Positions 27,501 to 33,303 of a stretch of DNA of 64,000 nt are shown here, one piece after another. The translations under genes and the position numbers were made by a program. The notes beneath the pieces were generated by a model that ran no database searches, was not told the origin of the DNA, and saw only the letters and a list, made by a program, of their open reading frames with translations. Positions within the stretch are counted from its first letter, which is position 1; each line of letters starts with the position of its first letter. Source of the DNA: Astropecten irregularis (taxonomy: Eukaryota; Echinodermata; Asteroidea; Paxillosida; Astropectinidae); assembly GCA_963971285.1 (NCBI GenBank), contig OZ020246.1, positions 16,103,217 through 16,167,216 of the forward strand, read 5' to 3'.

Positions 27501-30500
27501 AGATCCTGCTAGGATCGAAACGTCCGGCCCTCCTAACTCCTAGCATTTTGAATATATTTCAGGTCATTATTTTGGTTGATGAGCAGTTTGCGGCAGTTTA
27601 GTACTTATAATTATTGAGTTTTGTTTCCTAAGAATAGGTTTTTGCTATTACCCACATTGTGGGTGAAATCGTACCGCAATAACCCCCTGAAAGCAGTCAC
27701 TGGAGACACTAATGCTTAATCATATCAAATGGCCTTCAATACAGAGCGTAGAGTCAAACCCAAGAAAAAGAAGAAGAAGCCCAAATTACGATCCAGACTG
27801 AGACATCAGAGCACCAGCGAAGGAAGTTGCGCCTCCAGCGTGGATTCAGAGGACTTGGACATCTTCGAGACGTCACCGGAACTCCCACGGAAGGTTCTAC
27901 GAGCTGAGATCACCCTGGATTGGTCCGATGAGGTAACAAGTCGGACCACCTGCTGCCTAAAAAATCATTCCTGTCCCCAAGATGCCTGTCAGCAACCCTA
28001 ACCCTAAGCACCTTCCACACAAAACAAGTGCTGCTTACCACACAGTGCCACAGTCTCCACAGGGGGAACTGGATCATAAACCAAGAATTAGGCCCTTCCA
28101 CCCAAACCACACTGTGGTGTATTGTGAAACCACCTTACCATGGGTGAAACCATTTGTGGTAAACTGTGGTATGCAGGTGCGTTAAGGTTAAGACATGTAA
28201 CTTGAGAAGGAGATGAACTCTTATCATCAAAGAATGACTTAAATCCAGTTTACATTTTAAAGGTTGTATCATACTTTGGTAGCCTACAGGCCGAAACAGA
28301 AATCCTCACAGATTTACCTATAACTGATGGTAGAAGTATACCGTTAACGTTTTTCTGCCTGAAATGCTGTATTTATTCAAAAAGATTAAAATCAATTGAC
28401 CAAACCAATTTTGATCTTCGGAAGATAAAAAATTCAATGAAAAGATTTTAAAATACCGTGGTCGTTTTTTGTGTGTATGTTTTCTCAAAAAGTGAGCACC
28501 GTATGGGACTGGGAATTTCACAGATGACTGTTACTGTATCTTCCTTGATATTTTTGCCCATGAATGCTGCATTTCTTTGACAAAAAATCAAAGTATGATA
28601 TTACCTTTAAGAAGGAGATGAACTCTTGTCATCAAAGAACCACTGAAATCCAGTCTGCATCATTTTCGCGCCAAGTGCTAATAATGCACTTCATTTTCAT
28701 TTGTAGCAATTCACTTGATATTTTTGATATGTGTACATGTATTCTTTTCATGAATCTTTAGGATGACGTGCCAGGGTCAGACACAAGCCAGCTGACCCTC
28801 ACGCCAAGGAATGATACCACAGAATTGACTCCCAAGAGAGAGCAGCTCAAGCCCCTCAGGAGACTAGAAACCCTCAATGCTCCCAGCTTTGACAGTGAGT
28901 CCAATTCCTATTGAGTATTCAAATCTCAAATCCACTTTGATCCATCGCAGGATTTACTACTAAGACTCGAGATTGTGCAGCGCCAGGGGTTGATTTCACA
29001 AAAGACTTGATCCTAGAATGCATATCAATCTTATACTTCCTAAGCAACTGGTGATGTCACAATAGATGTTACCGTGGGGATATGTATTGGCAACTTCTCT
29101 GAAACATGTATCTCAAAGCTTTGTGAAATCCTGCACAGGGTAGCCGTGCCATACAATTTATACGGGACTTTCTGTCCCACGAGCAATTCAGATTTTTGGT
29201 TTTGAATTTCTGGTGAATATTTCTGGATTTATGTTTTGTTCGCTTTTGTAGCAATAACTATTTCTTGCAAATTTTATACTAACGTGCTCCTGCAGAATTC
29301 AACATGATCGTCTGTTGAAAAAATTGACAGCAGTTAGAAAATGATTCATGTTTTGTTATTGCCTCATAATGCAATGGCAGGAAAATTAATATTATGGAAA
29401 TATCTCTTTTGGGGTTTTATACAATGTGTGGGGTTTGTAAAACGAATCGGAGATCAGACTTGCTGTCCAGCCAGTATTCTCTGGCAGTTTTCATTCCCTT
29501 CGAGCTTCTTGATTCTCTTAAAAAGATATGATAGGTTCATTGATACTGAGAAGAAGTTCTTAGTAAGCACCAGGGCCCGTCAAACTTTGATGTTCACTTC
29601 AGTGTGCTGATCACCCTCCTGAAGATGAACAGATCACATTGTTTGGAGTGTTGAGAGTTAACCCATCGGTTCTTCTCAGAACCACACACTCTTAAATACA
29701 GAAGAGATTACTTTGTGTCACTGCAAACCAACCTTATTTAATAGTGTGCTGGTCGTTATTCACAGTTTTGCTTGTTGTCTTGCCATATTTTGACAGCCTT
29801 GCTCTCTCCGGACTCCTCTGTGACACCCACCAACGAGGAAGACGTCACCTGCTATGATGACGTGGCCAGAACCAGTGACATAGAGGAGGAGATACGGGAG
29901 AAAGAGATGGAGGAGGAGTTGGAGGAGGAACCCATGCCCAAGCAGGAGAGTCCACGACGGCACAGCGTGGCCATCTGCCAGACACTCACCCACTACTCTA
30001 GTCACCCGGTAAGAATCCAATCGATCAACACTCCATCATTGCAACTCTATGCACCATCTTCTCCACACATATACCCAAATTTTTATCCTTGTGGAGACAA
30101 CATGGCTTTGTTCTTATAGACTAATGAACACTCTCTGAAGAGCAGAATGAAATTGCTCCCATTTTTATTATCAACCAGAACCACTTTTTTTGGGTGGAAA
30201 TTTCTAGCAAACATCCCTTATATAAAATACTTCTCGATCTGTGCGACGGAAATTCCTCTCGTTTGATATAATTCCAAATATCAGTTTTGTGAAAATCTGT
30301 ACATCTTTAGAATTTCCCTGTGAGACATTTTAAACCTATTGTGCTCGATCTCCACAAGACACCTGATATGCCTTCACATGGGTCAAAAGTGCTTGATTTT
30401 GAATACTGGTACCATTGCTGTTTTGCAACTTGTTGGGAGTTTGAGGGCCGAGTCGCAGATGGCAACAGACTCTGAAATGAAACAATTTGGCGCTATGAAC

Positions 30501-33303
30501 TAGAGAGCAAATTTATAAGTGAAGAGTTTTACATCATGAACTTGACGTTGTCTTGGGTTGTTTCAGGAGAGGTACATCCCACCGGAATGTCTAGCACTGA
30601 CTGTGGATGAGGTCATTCATATCAGGAGCGTGCTGGTCAAGGCTGAGATTGAGAACCTCCGAGTCAATCCAAGAATACACAACGGAGTGCTCCGAGAGAA
30701 GGTGGGTCGGTCGGACTCATGCAGTCAGATCTTTTAGGATGATTGGCCCAATGCTGTTGGATTACTTGTTAGGCCATTTTGTATTAAATAGCTAGCTAGG
30801 TCAAGAACTACAGTTTTCTTTTTGTTACAAATTCCAGTTGCAATCCAGTTTGAGTCCAGTTGTAATCCTGTTGCAATCCAGTTGCAATCCAGTTGCAATC
30901 CAGTTGCAATCCAGTTTGAGTCCAGTTGCGATAACAGTTGCAATCCAGTTGCAATCCAGTTTGAGTCCAGTTGCAATCCAGTTGAAATCCAGTTGGAACC
31001 TGTTGCAATCCAGTTGCAATCCTATTGCAATCCAGTTGCAATCCTATTGCAATCCAGTTGCACTCCAGTTCTAAACCAGTTTCAAATAGTTCCAATCCAT
31101 GCAGTTGCAATCCAGTTTAATTCCAGTTGCAATCCAGTTGCAATCTAGTTGCAATCCAGTTCAAATCCAGTTCAAATCCAGTTCAAATCAAAATCCAATC
31201 CATGCTCTTTATCAGATTGTAGAGGTATTGACATTGTACAGGACTGCTCACTGTCTCAGGGCCTTCTCAGGCAGGGTGGGCTATAGTACTGGCTGTTGGA
31301 GTACTTGCTGTCAGCTGGCACATCACAAGAACAAAAATCCGCCTTGCTGATTGTGGTTTCTGCTGTAGTAGGGGAGGCTGTTATTTGCTGATGGTACTTG
31401 GCCAGCGCCTCCAAACTCCTCCTTAGCCTTACCTGAACTTGACGTCTTTGAGTTGCAATAAGATCAGCTGTCAATTATGCTCAGTAGTTTTCACAGTTTA
31501 TTCCTTTTAATTTGTTCATATTTCTTTTTTCTTTTCTATTTCTGGTGGTGGCAGATCTGCTTTTCGTGCAAGAAGAAGTTTGCCCTCTTCAAGCGCAAGA
31601 GTAGATGCAAGCTATGCAAAAGGTAAAGACCAGTTTAAACCATTGAATGTAGAAATCATTCTTTAGTTCATCACGATGAACCCAGGCTCCCTAAGGAACA
31701 TGCATACTCTCTTGAGACAAAGGATGAGACAGAAGACAGGGGCGGATCCAGGGGGTGGGGACATACATCCTCCCTTTTCTTTCAGCGAAGAAATGAAGAA
31801 GAAAAACCAATGTATCGAGGGGGAGAGAGACTTGAAAAGAGTAGAAAAAAGAAGGGGGAGACAAAATTCATTGCGCAGTTCACGTCAGGCCCGCCGTAAC
31901 CCGCTAGTTGCGATCGCCCAGAAATGCATCCATTGCATTTTATTTCCACGCCCTATTTTGAAAAATCCAGGATCTGCTCCTGGAAGATTGACAACCATCG
32001 CTCACCATTGCTGAATAATTAACGTCAAAAGAAAACTCTCCCGTAAATATATTAACCGTAAGCAGAAACAAAGTATGTTACCATAAACGGATAATTTTTG
32101 CTTACTGTTTGCTTACTGAAATTGGGCCCAGGACGTGTATTATTAAGTCATATTGTTTGGTGATTCAGTGCTGTAGTCCTCATGAGTCTCATGTGTTCCT
32201 TGTGCTTTTGATCCATCAGGTTGATCTGTTCCATCTGCACCAAGAAGATGCACCTGCCTCGAGGACACTTTCTTCAGATCCCCATAGAGTCACTAAGTCC
32301 CACCAGCCCAGTCAAGAGCCCTACGTTCAGAGGGCACTATGCGCAATTGTACAAAAGGTAAGAAAAAAATACAGCGTTTGGGAAATTCATTTGGAGTATT
32401 AAGCCATGTGTAAGAGCAGATTGCTAGTGGTTAGGGTGGTTAGGGTGGCTAGTGCAGGGTACTCGCCTCTTACCAACTCCGTCGGTTTTAGTTCTCCTGT
32501 TTTCTCCTGTTTTGGGGGTTGTCTAAGGCCTTTCTCAAAGCTCTGCTCTGGCTCTGGCTCTGGCTCCGGTTCCAGCTCCAGCTCCAGCTTCGTCTCTGTA
32601 ATCCATATGCTGAAAATATAGATTGTGGTTTTTCATTGAAGCTGAAGCTCTATTTTCCTTTTCAAACCAGAGAATCTACTTTGGAACCGTACCCAAAAAT
32701 CTCTATTTTGAAACCCATAATTTTAAATTGGATTCGCCAAATAGAGCCGGAGACGGAGCCGAGCTGTGAGAAAGGCCCCTAGCCTCTACCCACTTTCAAT
32801 ATTAGCCATGCTCTGTGGTTGATGGGTTATGTGGCTGGCAGCCAAGGCTGTCTATGCATGCTCGATTGCAATGTATAGACGCATCTTTTGCAAATCAGCT
32901 CCTCGGTTATCTTCCCTAGTTATTATGTGCTCTTGATCATTCATACGACAGCCATTCCGAGCCCCCAACGCCATCCATCAGCCCCGAGGGATCTCCCAGG
33001 CTATGGAGACGAGAGAAGCAGACCAACCTACCCAAGGAGCAGCTGGACACAGTCTGCTGCGAGTGCAAGGACTTCCTGAGGGAAGCTGTCCGATCCAGCC
33101 GGCAGGCCAGCCACGTGGAGGGCATCCCGCACAGCGGCTCGGATTTCAAACTGGATTCGCCCCCACGGCTGCCCAAGCAGCGCAGCCAAGACAGCCAACA
33201 CAGCCAACACAGCAACAACAGCTCACATAGTAACAGAAGCGCACACAGTGACACAACCCTACACAGACAGGGGAGCAAACAGGGTGATAGCGATTGCAGC
33301 TAG
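232..33303 (+). CDS. SPIRE: SPIRE actin nucleator, 3' twelve exons (5' end outside window)
   Basis: Spire-family WH2 actin nucleator; it seeds actin filaments on vesicle and Rab-positive membranes together with formins. Exons: 232-516, 18684-18809, 22530-22700, 24294-24380, 26069-26180, 27745-27932, 28762-28894, 29797-30008, 30567-30701, 31555-31622, 32220-32357, 32952-33303. All introns are GT-AG and all phases agree; coding length is 2007 nt, giving 668 residues plus TAG. Visible order: C-terminal KIND (1-30), acidic linker, helical segment (96-137), WH2 blocks (about 165-190, 200-223, 235-255), basic stretch, acidic linker, Spir box (446-480), FYVE-like zinc finger (CxxC pairs in three exons), Ser/His-rich tail. 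The start codon and first half of KIND lie upstream of base 1. Compared with human SPIRE1 as I recall it, a short segment between the helical exon and the first WH2 exon is absent. Family call is very secure; the organism's paralogue number is unknown. Confidence 0.95.
575..935. repeat. Dispersed repeat, copy 1 (GTATCACCCATTC family)
   Basis: The left part, from GTATCACCCATTCTACTCCG through GGCACATCAGCCAATCAG, recurs at 58197-58300. The right part (TCGCTGTACGGCGAGTG...TCTATC) recurs at 58339-58365. The 58 kb copy is shorter internally. No coding sequence; class unknown. Confidence 0.6.
1758..2166 (-). mobile_element. MITE family A copy
   Basis: Short non-coding element with inverted ends of the form TTAAAGGTANTATCATAC. 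Internal landmarks are GATCTTGTAAAGATC and GAAATGCGAATCATGGGC, near the conserved middle and left part. Reverse orientation relative to copy 34213-34579. Flanked by TTAAA-type sequence on both sides. Confidence 0.75.
3721..3804. repeat. Perfect inverted repeat, 36-bp arms
   Basis: Arms 3722-3757 and 3768-3803 are exact reverse complements by direct reading (core ATACTGTACATAAACCGTGC on the left), with only about 10 bases between them. As RNA this would fold into an uninterrupted 36-bp stem. It may be a very small palindromic transposon or a small-RNA precursor; nothing coding is visible. Confidence 0.85.
6298..6416. mobile_element. Family C repeat fragment
   Basis: Contains GGGAAAGATCCTGCCAGGAT, CTTACTCCAAGCATTT and GCTGATGAGCAGTTTGCGGC, the right-hand end of the family fully shown at 6963-7362. 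Diverged and truncated. Confidence 0.6.
6963..7362. mobile_element. Family C inverted-repeat element, full copy
   Basis: Ends AAGTAATGAACTGC... and its reverse complement GCAGCAGTTTATTACTT form long inverted arms (about 100 bp, imperfect). Inside are three tandem units with GACGTTTCGATCCTAGCAGG and a GATCCTAGCAGGATC palindrome (near 7044, 7101, 7156), then an inverted partner near 7250. About 400 bp, non-coding. Confidence 0.75.
7897..8233. mobile_element. MITE family B copy
   Basis: Begins TTTAAAGGCATAATACAGGA and ends ATTGTACCTTTAA, with internal GGAAACAGTGAAAAATGC and GAGATCAAAACTGTTTTCGG. It shares parts with family A (the CAGCATTTCAGG block and the GATC...AAACTGTTTT block) but has its own ends (GGATTGGTAA). 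Confidence 0.7.
8432..8460. repeat. Short tandem repeat, TACTGTG units
   Basis: Four tandem copies of a 7-bp unit (TGTACTG). Simple microsatellite in the intron. Confidence 0.8.
9843..9982. mobile_element. Family D long palindromic MITE, copy 1
   Basis: TGGAGACTTTTGGAGAGTCG at the left and its complement at the right (CGACTCTCCAAAAATCTCCC) enclose a GC-alternating core rich in GCATGCGC. Nearly the whole 140 bp is one inverted repeat. Two further copies lie at 19690 and 33741. Confidence 0.85.
10805..11130. repeat. Imperfect tandem duplication of about 160 bp
   Basis: Two neighbouring blocks (about 10805-10950 and 10965-11130) share AAAGTTGTTATCCTC / AAAGCTGTTATCCTC, ACGTGGATGCTGA, AAATTTTGATT, AAAATTTGCATAAG and a GAACTGGCTTTCATACTTTT-like end. 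Diverged local duplication with no coding potential. Confidence 0.65.
11059..11553 (-). other. Unrecognised 164-codon open frame, antisense in SPIRE intron
   Basis: Open from an ATG with an Arg/Glu-rich start ([19 protein letters not shown]) to a stop at 11059. It matches no family I know, has no clear signal peptide or domain, and its end overlaps the local tandem duplication. The segment is somewhat richer in GC than the rest of the intron. It may be a chance frame or a degenerate exon of something unrelated. Confidence 0.25.
12016..12393 (+). mobile_element. MITE family A copy
   Basis: TTAAAGGTACTATCGTAC at the left and AGTATGATATGCCCTTTAA at the right, with internal CTGCCTGAAATGCTTTATTT and CCAAAAAGTGGATACC. 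Full-length, 378 bp, forward orientation. Confidence 0.8.
13537..13913 (-). mobile_element. MITE family A copy
   Basis: CTAAAGGTATAATTTCATAC at the left and AGTATGATAGTACCTTTA at the right. The internal GATCTTCTGAAGATC-like hairpin and CATTTCAGACGGAAAC are present. Full-length, reverse orientation. Confidence 0.8.
14486..14820. mobile_element. Family J inverted-repeat element
   Basis: Left end ATTACTAGAGCGCTAGCTCC and right end GCTAGCACTCTAGTAAT are inverted. The match continues inward around GTACAGAG and CATCTATGT. About 335 bp, no protein. Seen once in this window. Confidence 0.65.
15147..15689. mobile_element. Composite of MITE families A and B
   Basis: Starts with family B (GGTACAGTACAAGATTGGTA). 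It then carries two facing family A-like halves: ATTGTTCTGCCTGAAATGCT at about 15390 and its inverse near 15560-15590. It ends AGTATGATACATGTACCTTTAA. Probably an insertion or recombination product. Confidence 0.65.
16230..16395. mobile_element. GATTTCAC-ended inverted-repeat element
   Basis: GGGCTTGATTTCACGAAAGG at the left and CTTTGTGAAATCGACTGC at the right are inverted. A similar element is at 28985-29140 and a distant one at 49674-49820. All are short and non-coding. Confidence 0.55.
18684..18809 (+). CDS. SPIRE: SPIRE exon: KIND-to-WH2 linker helix
   Basis: 42 codons, phase 0 at both ends, flanked by TTTTTACAG and GTAAAT. The stretch [19 protein letters not shown] is the conserved segment found between KIND and the WH2 cluster in animal Spire proteins. 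It is isolated by an 18.2 kb intron upstream and a 3.7 kb intron downstream. Confidence 0.93.
19180..19390. mobile_element. Family C inverted-repeat element copy
   Basis: AATAAACTGCTGCAAACTGC at the left, CTTAGGAGGGCCTGACATTT next, GATCCTAGCAGGATC, then the inverted half (AAGATCAAAACGTCTGGCTC) ending near AGGTCATC. Shorter than the 6963 copy because only one internal unit is present. Confidence 0.7.
19690..19820. mobile_element. Family D long palindromic MITE, copy 2
   Basis: Left GGAGAATCAGTCTTCAAGTC and right GACTTGAAGACCGATTCTCC are inverted around a CGCA/TGCG-rich core. A CAACAGCGCAGGCGCA unit is duplicated in the left arm. Confidence 0.85.
20167..20506 (+). mobile_element. MITE family A copy
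   Basis: TTAAAGGTAGTATCATAC start, ATGATATTACCTTTAA end, with internal CTGCCTGAAATGCTGTATTT, CAAAAAGTGGGCACTG and CCATGAATTTGCATTTCTTT. 340 bp, forward. Confidence 0.85.
20658..20898. mobile_element. Family E inverted-repeat element, copy 1
   Basis: Shares ATCCATATGCTGAAAATATA, AAACCAGAGAATCTAC, TAGAATGGATTCACCAAATA and a GGCTCAGGAGCC right part with the copies at 32525 and 61344. The ends are related to GGGGCCTTTCTCAAA and its inverse but diverged here. Confidence 0.7.
21150..21500. repeat. Degenerate GCAAATGGCCCC tandem region
   Basis: At least eight spaced matches to AAATGGCCCC (for example 21167, 21380, 21421, 21452), with variable spacers such as TTCACAAATGAC. It is a decayed minisatellite, or low-complexity sequence interrupted near 21200-21350. 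Confidence 0.55.
21867..22396. mobile_element. MITE family B copy carrying a nested element
   Basis: The left half (GGTTCTATCATATTTTTGGT ... ACTTACAGGGTATAAAG) and right half (CATTTCATTGGGGTG ... AGTATGATAGCACCGCTTAA) belong to one A/B-type element. They are split at about 21955 by an unrelated palindromic insertion. Confidence 0.65.
21955..22110. mobile_element. Palindromic element nested in a MITE
   Basis: GATCGATTTCACTAAGGCTT and later AAAGCGTTAGTGAAATTGGC are inverted, as are GCTAAAGCCCAAATCCATCG and CGATGGTTTTGGGCTTTAG. Almost the whole 150 bp folds back on itself. It sits inside the 21867 element, so it is the younger insertion. Confidence 0.7.
22530..22700 (+). CDS. SPIRE: SPIRE exon: first WH2 actin-binding repeat
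   Basis: 57 codons, phase 0 at both ends, with ACACAG acceptor and GTAAGG donor. [18 protein letters not shown] leads into [19 protein letters not shown]. This is the WH2-A core: an amphipathic helix that binds the barbed-end cleft of actin, followed by an LKKV-like stretch read here as LKEV. Confidence 0.94.
22772..22962. mobile_element. Inverted-repeat element with AATTCGGGC ends
   Basis: Left AATTCGGGCGATTCCAAAA and right TTTTAGGAATGGCCCGAATT are inverted. Inside, CAGTTTGCAATGCGTTGGGC pairs with GCCAATGCATTGCAAACTC, and CAATCACAATTCAC with GTGCATTGTGATTGG. About 190 bp. Confidence 0.75.
23452..23780. mobile_element. Large inverted repeat, arms about 115 bp
   Basis: The segment 23490-23602 (AACCAAATTTCCATGTGTTG in its middle) is matched in reverse complement by 23638-23755 (CAACACATGGAAATTTGGTT). 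The loop is about 35 bp. The left edge GGGCCAATTTCACAGTGCTG links it to family F at 25706 and 36034. Confidence 0.8.
24294..24380 (+). CDS. SPIRE: SPIRE exon: second WH2 repeat
   Basis: 29 codons, phase 0, between TATGTAG and [26 protein letters not shown] and then RSRPPLKP is nearly invariant in Spire proteins (WH2-B), including the RSRPPL actin-binding extension. Confidence 0.95.
25092..25280 (+). mobile_element. MITE family A fragment (3' half)
   Basis: Begins in the internal hairpin (TTTTAAAGATCAAAAATAAA) and runs through AAAGTGGGCACCGTATGGGA to AGTATGATATTACCTTTTAA. The left half is missing. Confidence 0.75.
25535..25600. mobile_element. Family C fragment
   Basis: TTGGAGTTTGGAGGGCCCGG then GTTTCGATCCTAGCAGGATC; only the central unit remains. 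Confidence 0.65.
25706..25948. mobile_element. Family F inverted-repeat element
   Basis: Left GTGCCAATTTCATAGAGTTG with CTTAAGCA, right TTTAAGCAGCTTTATGAAAT then TTGCCCC; the ends are inverted. Internal GATCAAACAGGATTACCAAC is shared with 36034. 243 bp. Confidence 0.7.
26069..26180 (+). CDS. SPIRE: SPIRE exon: third WH2-like repeat
   Basis: Opens GTG TCC AAG after TTTGCCAG and ends after CCA G in phase 1 at [26 protein letters not shown] aligns with the last recognisable Spire WH2 block (SLHERILEEIKAERKLRPV in the vertebrate protein). The donor GTTGGT is weak, but the phase-1 join to the next exon is exact. Confidence 0.9.
26377..27031. mobile_element. Non-autonomous hAT-type element with 8-bp target duplication
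   Basis: Ends TAGGCCTGGGCGATT and its exact inverse AATCGCCCAGGCCTA, followed inward by reiterated ATTAATCGATTAATCGCG. The flanks are CTACATAG (26369-26376) and CTACGTAG (27032-27039), an 8-bp duplication with one change, as expected for hAT transposases. 655 bp with no transposase frame, so it depended on a partner for movement. Confidence 0.85.
27415..27610. mobile_element. Family C inverted-repeat element copy
   Basis: AACGTTTCGATCCTAGCAGG facing CCTGCTAGGATCGAAACGTC, the cleanest inverted pair of the family, then CCTCCTAACTCCTAGCATTT and GATGAGCAGTTTGCGGCAGT. It ends just before the exon at 27745. Confidence 0.75.
27745..27932 (+). CDS. SPIRE: SPIRE exon: lysine-rich segment and linker
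   Basis: The acceptor TTCAATACAG gives a phase-1 join that makes [21 protein letters not shown] Ser/Asp/Glu-rich stretch follows, ending LDWSDE before GTAACA. The basic patch may be a fourth, degenerate WH2 or a membrane or actin contact; I cannot tell which. Confidence 0.88.
28206..28665. repeat. 50-bp direct repeats flanking a MITE
   Basis: GAAGGAGATGAACTCTTATC... at 28206-28256 is repeated as GAAGGAGATGAACTCTTGTC... at 28611-28663, with shared CATCAAAGAA and AATCCAGT. The repeats abut the two ends of the family A element at 28257-28610. Confidence 0.8.
28257..28610 (+). mobile_element. MITE family A copy
   Basis: TTAAAGGTTGTATCATAC start, AGTATGATATTACCTTTAA end, with internal TTTCTGCCTGAAATGCTGTA and GAGCACCGTATGGGACTGGG. 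Full-length, forward. It occupies much of the 829-bp intron between two SPIRE linker exons. Confidence 0.85.
28762..28894 (+). CDS. SPIRE: SPIRE exon: central linker, candidate myosin V binding motif (first part)
   Basis: Phase 0 start after AATCTTTAG, phase 1 end at GTGAGT. The end of the exon, [15 protein letters not shown], continues with TLLSPDSS in the next exon. It resembles the vertebrate linker block LLRAPTLAELDSSESEEE that precedes the Spir box. Equating it with the myosin V globular-tail motif is inference. Confidence 0.85.
28895..29796 (+). other. SPIRE intron, 0.9 kb
   Basis: Contains a GATTTCAC-ended inverted element at about 28985-29140 (GGTTGATTTCACAAAAGACT and AAAGCTTTGTGAAATCCTGC). 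The rest is unremarkable. Confidence 0.7.
29797..30008 (+). CDS. SPIRE: SPIRE exon: acidic linker before Spir box
   Basis: The phase-1 acceptor TTTTGACAG gives [19 protein letters not shown] and then a strongly acidic, probably helical run ([16 protein letters not shown]). PRRHSVAI follows, like the RRHS phospho-site-like block of vertebrate Spire. It ends in phase 0 at GTAAGA. Confidence 0.9.
30009..30566 (+). other. SPIRE intron, 0.56 kb
   Basis: AT-rich, no repeat or exon recognised between the acidic-linker exon and the Spir-box exon. Confidence 0.7.
30567..30701 (+). CDS. SPIRE: SPIRE exon: Spir box
   Basis: 45 codons, phase 0, between GGTTGTTTCAG and [26 protein letters not shown] is the Spir box, a short motif shared with Rabphilin-type Rab effectors and packed against the FYVE-like domain for membrane targeting. 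Confidence 0.95.
30831..31192. repeat. 11-bp minisatellite (TCCAGTTGCAA)n in SPIRE intron
   Basis: About 33 tandem units of an 11-bp motif; main form TCCAGTTGCAA with variants TCCAGTTTGAG and TCCAGTTCAAA, and a few short interruptions (for example TCCATGCAG near 31096). Because 11 is not a multiple of three and the unit has no stop in several registers, long false reading frames run through it on both strands. It lies 360 bp before the first FYVE-finger exon. Confidence 0.92.
31555..31622 (+). CDS. SPIRE: SPIRE exon: FYVE-like zinc finger, first two CxxC pairs
   Basis: Only 68 nt. [20 protein letters not shown] with a second CxxC immediately after supplies two Cys pairs of the modified FYVE finger. 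It ends in phase 2 at GTAAAG. An 11-bp minisatellite lies in the intron just upstream. Confidence 0.93.
31623..32219 (+). other. SPIRE intron, 0.6 kb
   Basis: Holds the inverted-end element described at 31738. The rest of the intron, including the AATTGGGCCCAGG word near 32118, was not assigned. Confidence 0.7.
31738..31992. mobile_element. GGGGCGGATCCAGG-ended element
   Basis: CAGGGGCGGATCCAGGGGG at the left; AAAATCCAGGATCTGCTCCTG at the right is its imperfect inverse. An element with related GTGGCGGTTCAGGGG / GAACCGCGCCTG ends is at 37875. Non-coding, about 255 bp. Confidence 0.65.
32220..32357 (+). CDS. SPIRE: SPIRE exon: FYVE-like zinc finger, third CxxC pair
   Basis: The split Arg codon joins to [15 protein letters not shown], matching PVCSQCCKKMRLPSK of vertebrate Spire. 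It then runs into a Ser/Pro linker ([13 protein letters not shown]). Phase-2 exit at GTAAGA. Confidence 0.92.
32525..32780. mobile_element. Family E inverted-repeat element, copy 2
   Basis: AAGGCCTTTCTCAAAGCTCT with reiterated GGCTCTGGCTCCGG at the left; AGCCGGAGACGGAGCCGAGC then GTGAGAAAGGCCCCT at the right. The hexamer-like ends repeat GGCTC and make spurious Gly-Ser reading frames. Confidence 0.8.
32952..33303 (+). CDS. SPIRE: SPIRE terminal exon
   Basis: The split Ser codon opens [16 protein letters not shown]. Then [20 protein letters not shown] provides the fourth Cys pair of the FYVE-like finger. The C-terminus is low in complexity, with repeated SQHS/SHSN motifs, and ends DSDCS-TAG at 33301-33303. 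Base composition is GC-rich relative to the flanks, as in the other exons. Confidence 0.93.

Larger units (their letters stand above)
26181..27744 (+). other. SPIRE intron, 1.6 kb
   Basis: Mostly transposon: a small TGTTCAGAC/GTCTGAACA inverted segment near 26219-26300, the hAT-type element at 26377, and a family C copy at 27415. The segment 27040-27410 has no recognised feature. Confidence 0.75.

Noticed and set aside
30734-31350. Long reading frames on both strands rich in CNW / NPVAIQ repeats
   Set aside because: They are translations of the 11-bp minisatellite, which lacks stops in several registers.
32406-32621. Plus-strand frame with a [13 protein letters not shown] run
   Set aside because: Comes from the GGCTCTGGCTC array at the end of a family E element.
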